The notes: generated by a model from the letters alone, not told the origin. A stretch of DNA of 64,000 nucleotides from Syntrophomonadaceae bacterium (GCA_012728655.1 JAAYEQ010000025.1:1-64000); one strand, 5' to 3'; shown: positions 38,145-48,212, counted from the stretch's first letter. Numbers and translations are program-made.

Positions 38145-39260
38145 TTATTGTTTTCGCCACAAACATTTCTCTTTAAACCCGTGAATCTTAATATCCCAGC
38201 CCTCGTTGCGCGCCGTCTCCTCCAGATAAGATGTAAGCATGTCGACTGCCATAAGCTCCATGCCGTCATGTCCGGGATCAATAAAAGCCAGACCTGATTC
38301 CAGGGCCTCCTTTGCTTCATGGTATTTTACATCCCCGGTTATCATAACCTGACATCCTTCACGCACAGCCGTTTGGATCATTGACGTTCCCGACCCCGGA
38401 ACCAAACAGATTTTTTTCACCCGGTCCGGGTTCTGACCGCTAACCGCGACATGCTCAACCCCTAACAGCCCTTTTACCCTCTCCGCCAGTTCCTCCAGAG
38501 AGACCGCCTCCGGCAATTCTCCCTGTCTGCCGTAGCTGTAGGCCTGACCACTGTTCTTGAGGGGTATCAGGTCATAAGCTACCTCCTCGTAGGGGTGGGC
38601 ATCAAGCATGGCCTCCACCACCCGGCTCAATATTTCCGCCGGTACAATAACCTCGAGGCGGAATTCCGCTACTTCCTCCAAAATCCCGGTGCTGCCCAAA
38701 AAGGGCCGGCTTCCTTCCAATGGTCGAAAAGTGCCAACACCCGGAGAGCGAAAACTGCAGTCCCGATAGTTGCCGATGAAACCCGCCCCCGCATCATTAA
38801 CGGCTTGACGCACCGTATGTAAATGGGTTTCGGGGACAAAAACCACCAGCTTTATTAACTGCTGCGATTTGACCGTTCCCAGCGGTTTTATGTTATTTAA
38901 CCCCAGCTTCTGTGCCAGGTACTGACTCAATCCGCGGGGAGCCAGATCCAGGTTGGTGTGGGCTGAATAAACCGTGATATCGTGCTTGATGAGCTTTCTT
39001 ATCAACCTGCCCGTCGGCGATTCGTAGTCAATAACCTTTATCCCTTTAAAGAAAAGCGGATGGTGGCTGATAATCAGATTGGCTCCCACCTCCAAAGCCC
39101 TATCCACGGCTCTGTCATCCACATCCAGGGTTACCAGGACTGCCTCCGCCGTCCGGTCCTTGGCGCCGAGCTGTAAACCGGAGTTGTCCCAGTTTTCGGC
39201 TAGATAAGGGGGCGCCAGCTCCTCAAGTCGATTAAAAACCACCCTGTTCTTCACTTTCAC
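38145..39260 (-). CDS. Nif3-like dinuclear metal center protein (GTP cyclohydrolase 1 type 2-like)
   Basis: LAENWDNSGLQLG, IISHHPLFFKGIK, YSAHTNLDLAPRGL, AHPYEEVAYD. Confidence 0.92.
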   Translation of the reverse strand: MKVKNRVVFNRLEELAPPYLAENWDNSGLQLGAKDRTAEAVLVTLDVDDRAVDRALEVGANLIISHHPLFFKGIKVIDYESPTGRLIRKLIKHDITVYSAHTNLDLAPRGLSQYLAQKLGLNNIKPLGTVKSQQLIKLVVFVPETHLHTVRQAVNDAGAGFIGNYRDCSFRSPGVGTFRPLEGSRPFLGSTGILEEVAEFRLEVIVPAEILSRVVEAMLDAHPYEEVAYDLIPLKNSGQAYSYGRQGELPEAVSLEELAERVKGLLGVEHVAVSGQNPDRVKKICLVPGSGTSMIQTAVREGCQVMITGDVKYHEAKEALESGLAFIDPGHDGMELMAVDMLTSYLEETARNEGWDIKIHGFKEKCLWRKQ

Positions 39261-39955
39261 CTCAAAATCTCCTCCAGTTCTTTTTTTCTCTTCTCATATT
39301 CCCGCTTCCGCATCAGAGAACGTCCGGTACTTTGATCCGGAATCCCTGCGATTATGCGCTCCAATTTGTCCAGATGAAAACGAAAATAGTCCCGAACCAC
39401 CGGTTCTTCCGTCGCATCCCGCATAAGAAGCGGTCCCCATCTCAACTCGGTTTCGGACAGCTTATGTTCCTGTCGGGACCGGGGGTTCAAAACCAGGTTG
39501 ACATAGTAATCTCCATCTTTGACCACCGTTTCTTTCTCAATACTCCAACCCCTGGAGTCTGCCAGCCGGCGCACCTGTCCCAGGGCATTCATCGGCTGCA
39601 AAACCAGGCGCTTAAAGCTCTGGGTTTTGGCGGGTGACGCATTCAGGATATTGACTATGGTATTCCCACCCATTCCTGCCAGAACAACCGTCGCCACTTC
39701 TCCTTCAGCCAGTACCTCCAATCCGTTGCCCTGGCGTACCTCGATCAGATGGTGCAGACCATGCCTAAAAACCGCCTCCAAGGTTCTGCGATACGGTCCG
39801 TCTCCCAACTCACCGCAGATTGCCCGGGGGCAGCAGCCTTCACGTACGAGATAACAGGCAAGCAGAGCATGATCGGAACCGATGTCCGCTACCGGCTCAC
39901 CGGCGATCACCAGGTCAGCAACACTCATCAACCGAGGAGGAATTCTTATCACCAT
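39257..39955 (-). CDS. trmK: tRNA (adenine22-N1)-methyltransferase-like protein
   Basis: VADIGSDHALLACYLV, VLAGMGGNTIVNIL. Confidence 0.88.
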   Translation of the reverse strand: MVIRIPPRLMSVADLVIAGEPVADIGSDHALLACYLVREGCCPRAICGELGDGPYRRTLEAVFRHGLHHLIEVRQGNGLEVLAEGEVATVVLAGMGGNTIVNILNASPAKTQSFKRLVLQPMNALGQVRRLADSRGWSIEKETVVKDGDYYVNLVLNPRSRQEHKLSETELRWGPLLMRDATEEPVVRDYFRFHLDKLERIIAGIPDQSTGRSLMRKREYEKRKKELEEILR

Positions 39956-40269
39956 AATCGTACCGACCCCAAATGTTATTGCAGGGTTAGTGAAATCTAT
40001 CCGAGAGCACAGACACCCTCACGGTCCTTACGCTTTTTTGATGACCACAGTTTTAATGTCGTCATTCTTCGTTACCCGTTATTCTATTTCCTTTCGATAA
40101 TGATACCAATCTTGTTCAGGAGATGGTATTCCGCCGCCTTTTTCAAAGCAATTTAAAACTCGGGGGCCGCAGTATTCCAGAAAAAGTTCCCAATGGTATT
40201 CCGGGATTCTTCTGCATATACTGAAATAGGTGGTGGAGGTTGGTTTCCTTCCCTGAGAAGCGTATCCCT

Positions 40270-40365
40270 TAGTGAGGTTATTACCTGCCTGACAGAGTGG
40301 TTACTCCTTGAGTAAGGTTAGTTTCTTCCAAAGAGGACTCTGGTTCTTCCTGTGCAAGGTTAATT
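40270..40365. repeat. Degenerate ~41-nt direct repeats
   Basis: AGTGAGGTTATT, AGTAAGGTTAGTT and GTGCAAGGTTAATT about 40-42 nt apart. Confidence 0.35.
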
Positions 40366-40490
40366 AAATCCTCCACCACCACAACCCGACGACCTACACC
40401 CCGGTCACCGGGCTTTTTTGTTGCCCGGTGTTCGTTCTCTCGCCCGATTCCCCCGGAGCACAATAGATACCGGTATCCCATATTTTTCAT
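40281..40490 (-). CDS. Hypothetical small protein, possibly spurious or frameshifted
   Basis: MKNMGYRYLLCSGG...; short ORF over repeat-bearing DNA. Confidence 0.3.
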   Translation of the reverse strand: MKNMGYRYLLCSGGIGRENEHRATKKPGDRGVGRRVVVVEDLINLAQEEPESSLEETNLTQGVTTLSGR

Positions 40491-40540
40491 TAAAGCTTCT
40501 TCCCGTTTGGGAGGCCAATTACTGAAAGGAGGAGACCCGG

Positions 40541-40741
40541 GTGCACACAATAACCTGTTCAAAATGCGGAAAAGTTTTGGGAGCCGTGGTCAAAAAGCCG
40601 TCGGTCAAAATGGCATTAGCCTGCCCCTGCGGCAATAAAGGTTCCATTCATGGTCTAAGATCCACGAGCGGTTTTACACTCAGCAAAAACTCTGAAAAGA
40701 GTCCGCCTGCTGTACGCAAGCACAGAAAAAGCTATAGGTAA
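40541..40741 (+). CDS. Small zinc-ribbon-like protein
   Basis: CSKCGK..CPCGN; GTG start with GGAGGAG SD. Confidence 0.6.
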   Translation: MHTITCSKCGKVLGAVVKKPSVKMALACPCGNKGSIHGLRSTSGFTLSKNSEKSPPAVRKHRKSYR

Positions 40742-40828
40742 ATAATGGAACATTTGGAATTCCCTCCGAATAAACTAAACCAAGTCTAGGGCCCTTTGAC
40801 TACTGATTTGACGAGAAGGAGGGATATC

Positions 40829-41107
40829 ATGAGCATCAACGGTGGCTTGGTTGGCGGCCGGTTTGATCGCAAGTTTGACTTTAATGACTGCGGATTCAAC
40901 AGATTTGGCAACGTAGCCGGAACGAGTTTCTTCACCTTGCTGTTCAGCCTCTGGCAGCAGCGAGTCAAAGTGCTGACGGAAGGAGATGTGGCCGCGGTAG
41001 AAGGAATTCTGACCGATATCAATCCCAGCTTCATTACTGTTGTGGGACACCAGATCAACTATATTCCCATCAATCAGATTACCATCATCGCGCGCACCTT
41101 TACCTAA
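40829..41107 (+). CDS. Small conserved protein with DUF2642-like/spore-coat-like C-terminus
   Basis: KVLTEGDVAAVEGILTDINPSFITVVGHQINYIPINQITII; SD AAGGAGGG upstream of ATG 40829. Confidence 0.65.
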   Translation: MSINGGLVGGRFDRKFDFNDCGFNRFGNVAGTSFFTLLFSLWQQRVKVLTEGDVAAVEGILTDINPSFITVVGHQINYIPINQITIIARTFT

Positions 41108-41128
41108 AATAGAAATACCTATCCCGCG

Positions 41129-41156
41129 AAAAAACCGGTATCACACCGGTTTTTTC
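41129..41156 (+). terminator. Intrinsic terminator
   Basis: AAAAAACCGG-tatcaca-CCGGTTTTTT. Confidence 0.9.
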
Positions 41157-41290
41157 CTTAAAAATAACTGTCAACAAACCCCGATGCCGGCACCAGCCAG
41201 TCCATGGCACCGGTACGAACGTTTACCTGTCGGGCCTTCTTTTTTTAGCCGCATAAGCGGCAACCACTTCATAAGGGGGCTGATGGTTTC

Positions 41291-41857
41291 TTGAATATGC
41301 AACGTAACGGCAGACAGCCGGTAAAAATCTTTTTCCCCCCGCGGAAAGACAGTTATGTGGCCGAGTACAGCGCCGGCAAGAATTATGGCGGGGCGTCCTA
41401 CCTGTTCTGCAACCGGTTTCAGGGATCCGGGGATGTATATCGCAGCCTCATCCAATTCGATCTCAGTTGTTTCGGGGGAAACCACATACCGCCGGGCAGC
41501 GATATCGTATCGGCAAAAGTAATGCTTCATCTGTTCCGCAACGAGGCACGCGAAGCAACGACCTTAAGTGCGTACATGATCAAGCAACAATGGCATGAGT
41601 TTACGGTTAATTGGAACAAACAGCCGTTATACGCCAATTCTCCCGCCGACACCGTTACCGTTCAGCCCGGTTACCTGGGCTTGGTGCTTCTCGATGTAAC
41701 CGAACCGGCCCGGGGATGGTATGACGGCTCCTTTATAAACTTGGGGCTGGTTTTAAAAGGCCCTGAAAACAGAGACGGGATACTCGGTTTCTACAGCCGT
41801 GATCACGATGACTCCACTTTGTGGCCGCGGCTGGCCGTAGAATACTATTTGACCTGA
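41291..41857 (+). CDS. DNRLRE-domain-like protein
   Basis: KDSYVAEYSAGKNYGGASYLFCNRFQGSGDVYRSLIQFDLS; WNKQP; WPRLAVEYYL. Confidence 0.75.
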   Translation: MNMQRNGRQPVKIFFPPRKDSYVAEYSAGKNYGGASYLFCNRFQGSGDVYRSLIQFDLSCFGGNHIPPGSDIVSAKVMLHLFRNEAREATTLSAYMIKQQWHEFTVNWNKQPLYANSPADTVTVQPGYLGLVLLDVTEPARGWYDGSFINLGLVLKGPENRDGILGFYSRDHDDSTLWPRLAVEYYLT

Positions 41858-41890
41858 AGAGCCCTCACGTTCTCGGTTGCAATAAAAATA

Positions 41891-41924
41891 ATCCCGCGTG
41901 GCAATCAATTTCTCCACGCGGGAT
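41891..41924. terminator. Terminator hairpin between convergent genes
   Basis: ATCCCGCGTGG ... CCACGCGGGAT; T-rich on the minus-strand exit. Confidence 0.8.
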
Positions 41925-41959
41925 CCGGAATTATAGTATGCTTTTTTATTGCACGAGTA

Positions 41960-43651
41960 TTACTTTTTCCCCTTTTTGGCCAATTCCTCATCGCGAAGAA
42001 TCCGCCGCAAGGCTTTGCCGGTCGGAGTGCGCGGCACCTCGTCGCGGAATTCGATCAGCTTGGGTATCTTGTAGGCAGCCAGCTTTTCCTTGCAGTAGGC
42101 AATGATCTCTTCCTCGGTTATGGTCTCGCCCGGTTTCGGAACGATGAAGGCTTTCAAGGTCTCCCCGCGGTACTCGTCGGGTATCCCCACGCACATAACA
42201 TCATAGACCTTGGGATGACCGGCAATAACGCCGTCAACCTCAACCGGATAAATGTTGTAACCGCCGGCAATGACCATATCCTTGGAGCGATCGACCAGGA
42301 AAACAAACCCGTCTTCGTCCATATAAGCCAGGTCACCGGTATATATCCATCCGTCTTTTAACACTTGAGCGGTTTCTTCCGGATTGTTCCAGTAACCCAA
42401 CATCACAAAAGGAGAAGTCATAACTATCTCTCCAACTTCACCTGGCGGCAACTCCTTACCGGTATCGGGATCAACGATCTTCAGGTCCACATCCGGGAAC
42501 GGTACGCCCACACTTCCAAATTTCTTCAGAGCCATAGGCGGTCCTGAGGTGGCTTGAGCTGTGGTCTCACTCATCCCGTATCCTTCCTGATAGTAAACAT
42601 TCATATCCAGGAGTTTGTTAACAAGCTCGGGAGGACAGGGAGCTGCTCCACTGCCGACAAAGGTTATCCTGCGGCCAATATCCAGTTCGGCGGCCCGGGG
42701 ATGATTTACTATCGCATTAAGCATGGTGGGAACAGCCGGGAAGTACACTATCTTTTCGAATTTGGCGATGGTATCCATTACTTCGTTGATTTCGAAGCGA
42801 GGCAGGATGATTTGGGTGGAAGCCGCCAATATTCCGTATCCCATGCAGTTGCCCTGCCCATAAACATGGCAGTAAGGGACAAGGCACAGCACATTGCGCT
42901 CAGCTTCGGGGATCCTTCCAATCAGGGTCCTGCCCCAGTAATAAGCCGCATGAGTAGCCGCTACCACGTTGTAGTGCGAAAGGGTTGCTCCTTTGGGGGT
43001 ACCGGTAGTTCCACCGGTAAACTGGATAACAGCCGGATCTTTCAGCGGGTCAATATTGATGCGCGGCCGGACACAGCTCTCGGTTTTGGCAAGCAGATCC
43101 GCAAAGTAGTGCCATCCCGGTTTCAATCCCAGTTCAGCGGCTGAACTCACACCGCCTCCGGGAATGTAATCGGCCAGCCTGGTTACAACCACGTGTTTGA
43201 TAGGCCAGATTTCGCTAAAGGCCTTCAGGTTGTTGATGATGCCGTCGTAACCGATGATCATGACCGGTTCGGTAGTATCCGCGATCGACTTCATCTCGTC
43301 AACCGTATACATGGGGTTCATATTGACCACAATGCCGCCGACAGTCAGGACCGCTTGAAAGGCTATCACGAACTGCGGGGAGTTGGGAAGCATTATGCCC
43401 ACCCGGTCCCCCTTCTTCACGCCCAAAGCTAGCAGGGCTTGTGCAAAGCGGTTGACTGTATTGTACAGGTCCCAGAATTTAATTTCGTTACCGTAAAACC
43501 AGATAGCTACTTTGTCCGGAAACATGGCCGCGGTATTCCGCAGCATATCCGGCACCGGAAACCTGGGGTAACGAATTTCCGCGGGGGTGTCGACATCATA
43601 GAATTTGACCCACGGTCTCCTTTTGAGCAGTTCTTGATCTACAATTCCCAT
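41960..43651 (-). CDS. Acyl-CoA ligase (AMP-forming), paralogue of 145-1818
   Basis: FTGGTTGTPKGATLSH, YGMSETTAQ, GWIYTGD, PRTPTGKALRRILRDEE. Confidence 0.92.
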   Translation of the reverse strand: MGIVDQELLKRRPWVKFYDVDTPAEIRYPRFPVPDMLRNTAAMFPDKVAIWFYGNEIKFWDLYNTVNRFAQALLALGVKKGDRVGIMLPNSPQFVIAFQAVLTVGGIVVNMNPMYTVDEMKSIADTTEPVMIIGYDGIINNLKAFSEIWPIKHVVVTRLADYIPGGGVSSAAELGLKPGWHYFADLLAKTESCVRPRINIDPLKDPAVIQFTGGTTGTPKGATLSHYNVVAATHAAYYWGRTLIGRIPEAERNVLCLVPYCHVYGQGNCMGYGILAASTQIILPRFEINEVMDTIAKFEKIVYFPAVPTMLNAIVNHPRAAELDIGRRITFVGSGAAPCPPELVNKLLDMNVYYQEGYGMSETTAQATSGPPMALKKFGSVGVPFPDVDLKIVDPDTGKELPPGEVGEIVMTSPFVMLGYWNNPEETAQVLKDGWIYTGDLAYMDEDGFVFLVDRSKDMVIAGGYNIYPVEVDGVIAGHPKVYDVMCVGIPDEYRGETLKAFIVPKPGETITEEEIIAYCKEKLAAYKIPKLIEFRDEVPRTPTGKALRRILRDEELAKKGKK

Positions 43652-43982
43652 TTCCAATCCCCTTTCCGTGATTGTGCTTCGATGCCAGCTAAGTCTGAAG
43701 CCGACCAACACCTATTTGTTTAATTAATTCGATAAATTACTTCATTATCCTGCACTATAAATCGAATTCTGTCTTATTTTTTCTTCCATATAATTGAAAC
43801 GGCCCAGGAGGAGTAAGCGGAAACTGGGTATACAAGTCTTGTTTTTCCTCCCTTATAATTGAAACCCATTTTAAACAAGCGGTTATGGTATATGGAGGCC
43901 GATCCATATTTATCTGTTTACTGAGACAGTTTAATGCAGTAAAGTAATAGTTGAGTTAGAATTCATAAGGAGGTTGCGGACC

Positions 43983-44801
43983 TTGAAAAGGAAACTGGCT
44001 TTGATGGTTCTGTTGTGTTTCTCCACATTGCTGTTGCTGGCAGGCTGTGGAACCGGGTCGCAAAAGAGCGCTGAGGCGGACGATTCATGGCAGAGAATCA
44101 AGGAACAAGGGTATTTTGTCGTCGGTCTTGATGATGCATTTCCTCCCATGGGTTTCCGCGAGGAAGGTACCAATGAAATAGTTGGTTTTGACATTGACCT
44201 GGCCAAGGAAGCCGCCAGGAGAATGGGAGTAGAGGTAAAGTTCCAGCCGGTTGTCTGGGATACGGTAATTGAAACCCTGAACATGGGCGACATCGATGCT
44301 ATCTGGAATGGATGTACCATAACCGAGGAAAGATTGAAGCAGATCAACTTTACCAAACCCTACATCGCTGATCACCAGATTATCGTGGTACAAAAAGGCT
44401 CAACAATTACCGGCAAGAAAGATCTGGCCGGAAAGACCATAGGCCTGCAGGCCGGCAGCAGTGCCAGGGACGCGGTTGAGAAAGATGTTGAGACCTTCAA
44501 GTCATTGGGCAAAATCGTGGAATTCAGCAGTAACGACGAAGCCCTCCTGGATTTGAGCACCGGCCGTCTGGATGCGGTGGTGGTTGACGAGGTGGTCGGA
44601 CGGTACTATATCTCCAAGAAACCCGATACTTACGCGGTACTTACCGAGCATTTCGGTGAAGAAGAATTTGGAGTCGGCGTCAGAAAATCCGACCAGGCTT
44701 TTCTGGATGAACTCAATAAAACTCTGGACGCTATGAAGGCAGACGGTACTGCCTCCCAGATATCAATCAAGTGGTTTGGAGAAGACATCATTAAGAAATA
44801 A
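43983..44801 (+). CDS. Amino-acid ABC transporter substrate-binding lipoprotein
   Basis: LLLLAGCGTGS lipobox; GYFVVGLDDAFPPMGF; GFDIDLAKEAARRMG. Confidence 0.92.
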   Translation: MKRKLALMVLLCFSTLLLLAGCGTGSQKSAEADDSWQRIKEQGYFVVGLDDAFPPMGFREEGTNEIVGFDIDLAKEAARRMGVEVKFQPVVWDTVIETLNMGDIDAIWNGCTITEERLKQINFTKPYIADHQIIVVQKGSTITGKKDLAGKTIGLQAGSSARDAVEKDVETFKSLGKIVEFSSNDEALLDLSTGRLDAVVVDEVVGRYYISKKPDTYAVLTEHFGEEEFGVGVRKSDQAFLDELNKTLDAMKADGTASQISIKWFGEDIIKK

Positions 44802-44825
44802 CCCGTTCAATAACGCGCTCGGTTG

Positions 44826-44859
44826 GACAGGCTGGCAGCGGGTGGGCTGTCAGCCTGTC
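44826..44859 (+). other. Intercistronic hairpin between binding protein and permease genes
   Basis: GACAGGCTGgCAGC-GGGTGG-GCTGtCAGCCTGTC; no T-tract. Confidence 0.65.
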
Positions 44860-44982
44860 ATAAGCGTTTTCATAATGAACTGCGCTTGCTCGCGATCGTG
44901 ATTAATCGGGCTAATTGAACAAAAGCCTGTATTGATCAAAAGTATGTTCTGAAATTCTCATTAACGATGCACGAGGACTGTC

Positions 44983-45624
44983 ATGCAGTATTTGCTTAAC
45001 CTGCTCCCTTCACTGCTTGAGGGAACGGCTTTGACATTGAAGCTATTCTTCTTGACCCTGGTGATGTCCATGCCTCTGGGAATCATCATGGCCATAGCCC
45101 GGATGTCCAAGTTCGCTCCCTTGAATATTTTTATGCAGTTTTATGTCTGGGTTTTTCGGGGCACCCCCTTGCTCTTACAGGTCCTTTTTGTGTACTTCGG
45201 ACTGGGTGTCGCCGGTATCAAGTTCGACCAGATGACGGCCGCTCTGATTGCCTTTGTTTTGAACTATGCAGCCTACCTGGCGGAGATCTTTCGTGCCGGA
45301 ATCCAGTCTATCGATCGCGGACAGTTCGAAGCGGCAGATGTTCTGGGACTTACTCGCTTTCAAACTATGAAAACCATTATTCTGCCACAGATGTTCAAGC
45401 GGGTTCTGCCTCCCGTCAGCAACGAGGTTATTACTCTGATCAAGGATACGGCTCTGGTCTATGCCATCGGCATGAACGAATTGCTGAGAGCGGCCAAGAT
45501 AGCGGCTGTCCGAGATTTTCTGTTTGTACCTTTTATTGTGGCCGCTGTTTTTTACCTGGCAATGACGGCCGTTATTCAATTATTCTTTAAATGGCTGGAA
45601 TCCAAGTTTGATTATTATCGTTAG
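44983..45624 (+). CDS. Amino-acid ABC transporter permease (His/Glu/Gln type)
   Basis: FRGTPLLLQVLFVYFG; EAADVLGLTRFQTMKTIILPQ. Confidence 0.92.
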   Translation: MQYLLNLLPSLLEGTALTLKLFFLTLVMSMPLGIIMAIARMSKFAPLNIFMQFYVWVFRGTPLLLQVLFVYFGLGVAGIKFDQMTAALIAFVLNYAAYLAEIFRAGIQSIDRGQFEAADVLGLTRFQTMKTIILPQMFKRVLPPVSNEVITLIKDTALVYAIGMNELLRAAKIAAVRDFLFVPFIVAAVFYLAMTAVIQLFFKWLESKFDYYR

Positions 45625-45636
45625 GAGTGACCGGGA

Positions 45637-46404
45637 ATGCAGGTGCTTCATGCCTCTGACATTCACAAGAGTTTTGGAACCCTGGAGGTATTGAAAGGAG
45701 TATCCCTGCAGGTAAAAAAGGGAGAAATAGTGGCAATAATCGGTCCCTCCGGTTCGGGAAAAAGTACTTTTCTTCGCTGCCTTAACCTTTTGGAAACGAT
45801 TGATCGCGGTTCGATCGAAATTGGCGGGCAGTGTCTGGTTAAAACCGGTCCGGATGGCAAGGCATCCTATGCCGGTGCCCGGGAAACAGCCGAGATCAGA
45901 AGGAAAATAGGCATGGTCTTTCAGAATTTTAATTTGTTTCCTCACAAGTCGGTCATGGAAAATCTGACCCTGGCCCCGGTTCTGGTGCAGAAAATGGATT
46001 TGGAACAGGCTACGGCCAACGCCCGCACCCTTCTGGAGAAGGTCGGCTTGGAAGATAAAGCCAATAATTATCCTTTTGAACTCTCTGGAGGACAGCAGCA
46101 GAGAGTGGCCATCGCCCGCGCCCTGGCCATGAACCCGGATATACTTTGTTTTGACGAACCTACATCCGCGCTGGATCCGGTTCTTACCGGTGAAGTTCTA
46201 AAGGTTATGAAGGATCTGGCCATGGAACACATGACCATGATCGTAGTAACTCATGAAATCGGTTTTGCCCGCGAGGTGGCACACCGCGTACTGTTCATGG
46301 CAGAAGGACGTATCGTCGAAGAGGGACCGGCGGAAGAAGTCCTGTTGAACCCGCGCGAGGAAAGCACCCGTGCTTTTCTGGACACCGTACTGGTGGCCCG
46401 CTAA
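45637..46404 (+). CDS. Amino-acid ABC transporter ATP-binding protein
   Basis: [39 protein letters not shown]. Confidence 0.95.
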   Translation: MQVLHASDIHKSFGTLEVLKGVSLQVKKGEIVAIIGPSGSGKSTFLRCLNLLETIDRGSIEIGGQCLVKTGPDGKASYAGARETAEIRRKIGMVFQNFNLFPHKSVMENLTLAPVLVQKMDLEQATANARTLLEKVGLEDKANNYPFELSGGQQQRVAIARALAMNPDILCFDEPTSALDPVLTGEVLKVMKDLAMEHMTMIVVTHEIGFAREVAHRVLFMAEGRIVEEGPAEEVLLNPREESTRAFLDTVLVAR

Positions 46405-46583
46405 TCCCGGTGGGTCATCAAGTAAGAATAATTGCCGACAGTTCACGATTCACAGCTCATCGGCCGTTGCTGTACGGAAATGATCATGTATAGGTATGCA
46501 TCCGCTCAACACTAAAGAAATCCCGCCTTAAATCATTGTTACGATCTTGCCTTGAACCTCAAAAAAGCGATGGAGGCTTAAAC

Positions 46584-47273
46584 ATGACTTCCGATTACCT
46601 GCACGTAAAGGAAAGGTTTGATGATTACGCCCGCCAATATGATGCTCAAAGGAGAATGCTGATCCCATGCTTTGACGACTTTTATTCCATTGCCGTTTCC
46701 CTTGCCGACGCGGATAACCGGACCCCTGCTGTTTTGGATATCGGAGCCGGAACCGGGCTTCTGTCGTCCATGGTTCTGCAAAAATTCCCCGATGCCAGGC
46801 TGACCCTGATCGATATCTCGGAGAAGATGCTGGATGTAGCCAGAGAACGGCTAAAAGATGCGGCGGGAGTCATATATATAGTTGATGATTATACTCAATA
46901 CCGATTTGAAGAAACCTTCGACATAGTACTTTCCTCCCTGTCGATTCATCATCTGGCGGACATACAGAAAAAACAGCTTTTCAAGACTATCTATTCCATT
47001 CTAAATCCTGGTGGCGTGTTTATAAATGCGGACCAGGTGCTTGGCAGCACTCCATTTTTGGAAACCCTGTACAAAAAGGACTGGAAATGCAAAGTCGAAA
47101 ACAGCGGTTTATCCGCAGCGGATCTCCAGTCCGCCTATGAAAGAACCAAATTGGACAGAATGGCAAGACTGGAGGATCAGTTAAACTGGCTGGAGGAGGC
47201 CGGTTTTTCCGATGTCGATTGTGTCTACAAGTATTTCAGCTTTGTGGTCATGTTTGGCCGCAAGATTCAGTAA
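46584..47273 (+). CDS. Class I SAM-dependent methyltransferase
   Basis: VLDIGAGTGLLS, LTLIDISEKMLDVARERL. Confidence 0.88.
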   Translation: MTSDYLHVKERFDDYARQYDAQRRMLIPCFDDFYSIAVSLADADNRTPAVLDIGAGTGLLSSMVLQKFPDARLTLIDISEKMLDVARERLKDAAGVIYIVDDYTQYRFEETFDIVLSSLSIHHLADIQKKQLFKTIYSILNPGGVFINADQVLGSTPFLETLYKKDWKCKVENSGLSAADLQSAYERTKLDRMARLEDQLNWLEEAGFSDVDCVYKYFSFVVMFGRKIQ

Positions 47274-47333
47274 CGATATTTGAAAGGCCAACTCATGTGG
47301 AAAACAAATAAATAAGAGGTGGGGTGGAATAAC

Positions 47334-47726
47334 GTGCCGCTGGTTAAGGTGGAAATAATCAAGGGCAAGAGCCGAGAGTACAAGCAGGCGTTATTGGACG
47401 GAATCCATGCCGCTTTGGTCGAGGCTTTCCGAATTCCCGATTACGATAGAATGCAAAGGCTCTATGAGTTGGACGGGGAAAATTTTGACACCGCTCCCAC
47501 CAGGACCGAGCAGTTTACCCTGATTGAAATTACGGCCTTTGAGGGCAGAAGCCCGGAAGCCAAAAAGAACCTGTATTCGGCAATCGTCAGGAATCTAGGG
47601 CAATCACCGGAAATAAACGAGAATGACATTACTGTCGTTATTCATGAGCCTCCGCTTGAAAACTGGTCAATCCGCGGAGGGAGGCCGGTCAACGAAATTG
47701 AATTGGGCTTTGAAATAAAAGTATAA
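47334..47726 (+). CDS. Tautomerase-family protein
   Basis: N-terminal (V/M)PLVKVEIIKGKS places a Pro at position 2; GTG start. Confidence 0.75.
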   Translation: MPLVKVEIIKGKSREYKQALLDGIHAALVEAFRIPDYDRMQRLYELDGENFDTAPTRTEQFTLIEITAFEGRSPEAKKNLYSAIVRNLGQSPEINENDITVVIHEPPLENWSIRGGRPVNEIELGFEIKV

Positions 47727-47735
47727 CAAGAAACT

Positions 47736-47765
47736 AACGGCGGACCTCTTAAGAAGTCCGCCGTT
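47736..47765. terminator. Hairpin terminator between tautomerase gene and tRNA cluster
   Basis: AACGGCGGAC ... GTCCGCCGTT. Confidence 0.75.
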
Positions 47766-47772
47766 TCGTTCG

Positions 47773-47848
47773 TGGTGGGCGATGACAGGCTTGAACTGCC
47801 GACCCCCTGCTTGTAAGGCAGGTGCTCTCCCAGCTGAGCTAATCGCCC
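47773..47848 (-). tRNA. tRNA-Val (TAC)
   Basis: Anticodon loop CTTACAA; encoded CCA. Confidence 0.95.
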
Positions 47849-47853
47849 GATTA

Positions 47854-47928
47854 TGGTGACCCCATGGGGATTCGAACCCCAGTTACCGCCGTGAAAGGGC
47901 GGTGTCTTAACCACTTGACCATGGGGCC
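47854..47928 (-). tRNA. tRNA-Glu (TTC)
   Basis: Anticodon loop CTTTCAC; encoded CCA. Confidence 0.95.
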
Positions 47929-47995
47929 ATGATTGCTATTCGAGGACCGGATTAAAAAGCTGCTGTATTCAACTTCCGGTCTCCGGCTTCCCGTT

Positions 47996-48071
47996 TGGTG
48001 GGCCTACCAGGACTCGAACCTGGGACCAACCGGTTATGAGCCGGTAGCTCTACCAACTGAGCTATAGGCCC
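47996..48071 (-). tRNA. tRNA-Met (CAT)
   Basis: Anticodon loop CTCATAA; encoded CCA; elongator Met versus Ile2 not resolved. Confidence 0.92.
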
Positions 48072-48078
48072 AAATTAA

Positions 48079-48153
48079 TGGCTCCCCGAGTAGGATTCGA
48101 ACCTACAACCTACCGGTTAACAGCCGGTTGCTCTACCGTTGAGCTATCGAGGA
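48079..48153 (-). tRNA. tRNA-Asn (GTT)
   Basis: Anticodon loop CTGTTAA; encoded CCA. Confidence 0.95.
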
Positions 48154-48212
48154 GCGGCTCAGCAAAGTCTATTATAAGATGGATCCCAAGCAAAGTCAAC
48201 TGAATTGGCGAG

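Noticed and set aside
40406-40430. CACCGGGC-TTTTTTGTT-GCCCGGTG hairpin
   Set aside because: Looks like a terminator but T-run is in the loop and no gene clearly ends there; not called
47642-47914. 90-aa minus-strand ORF
   Set aside because: Spans tRNA-Val/Glu and the terminator
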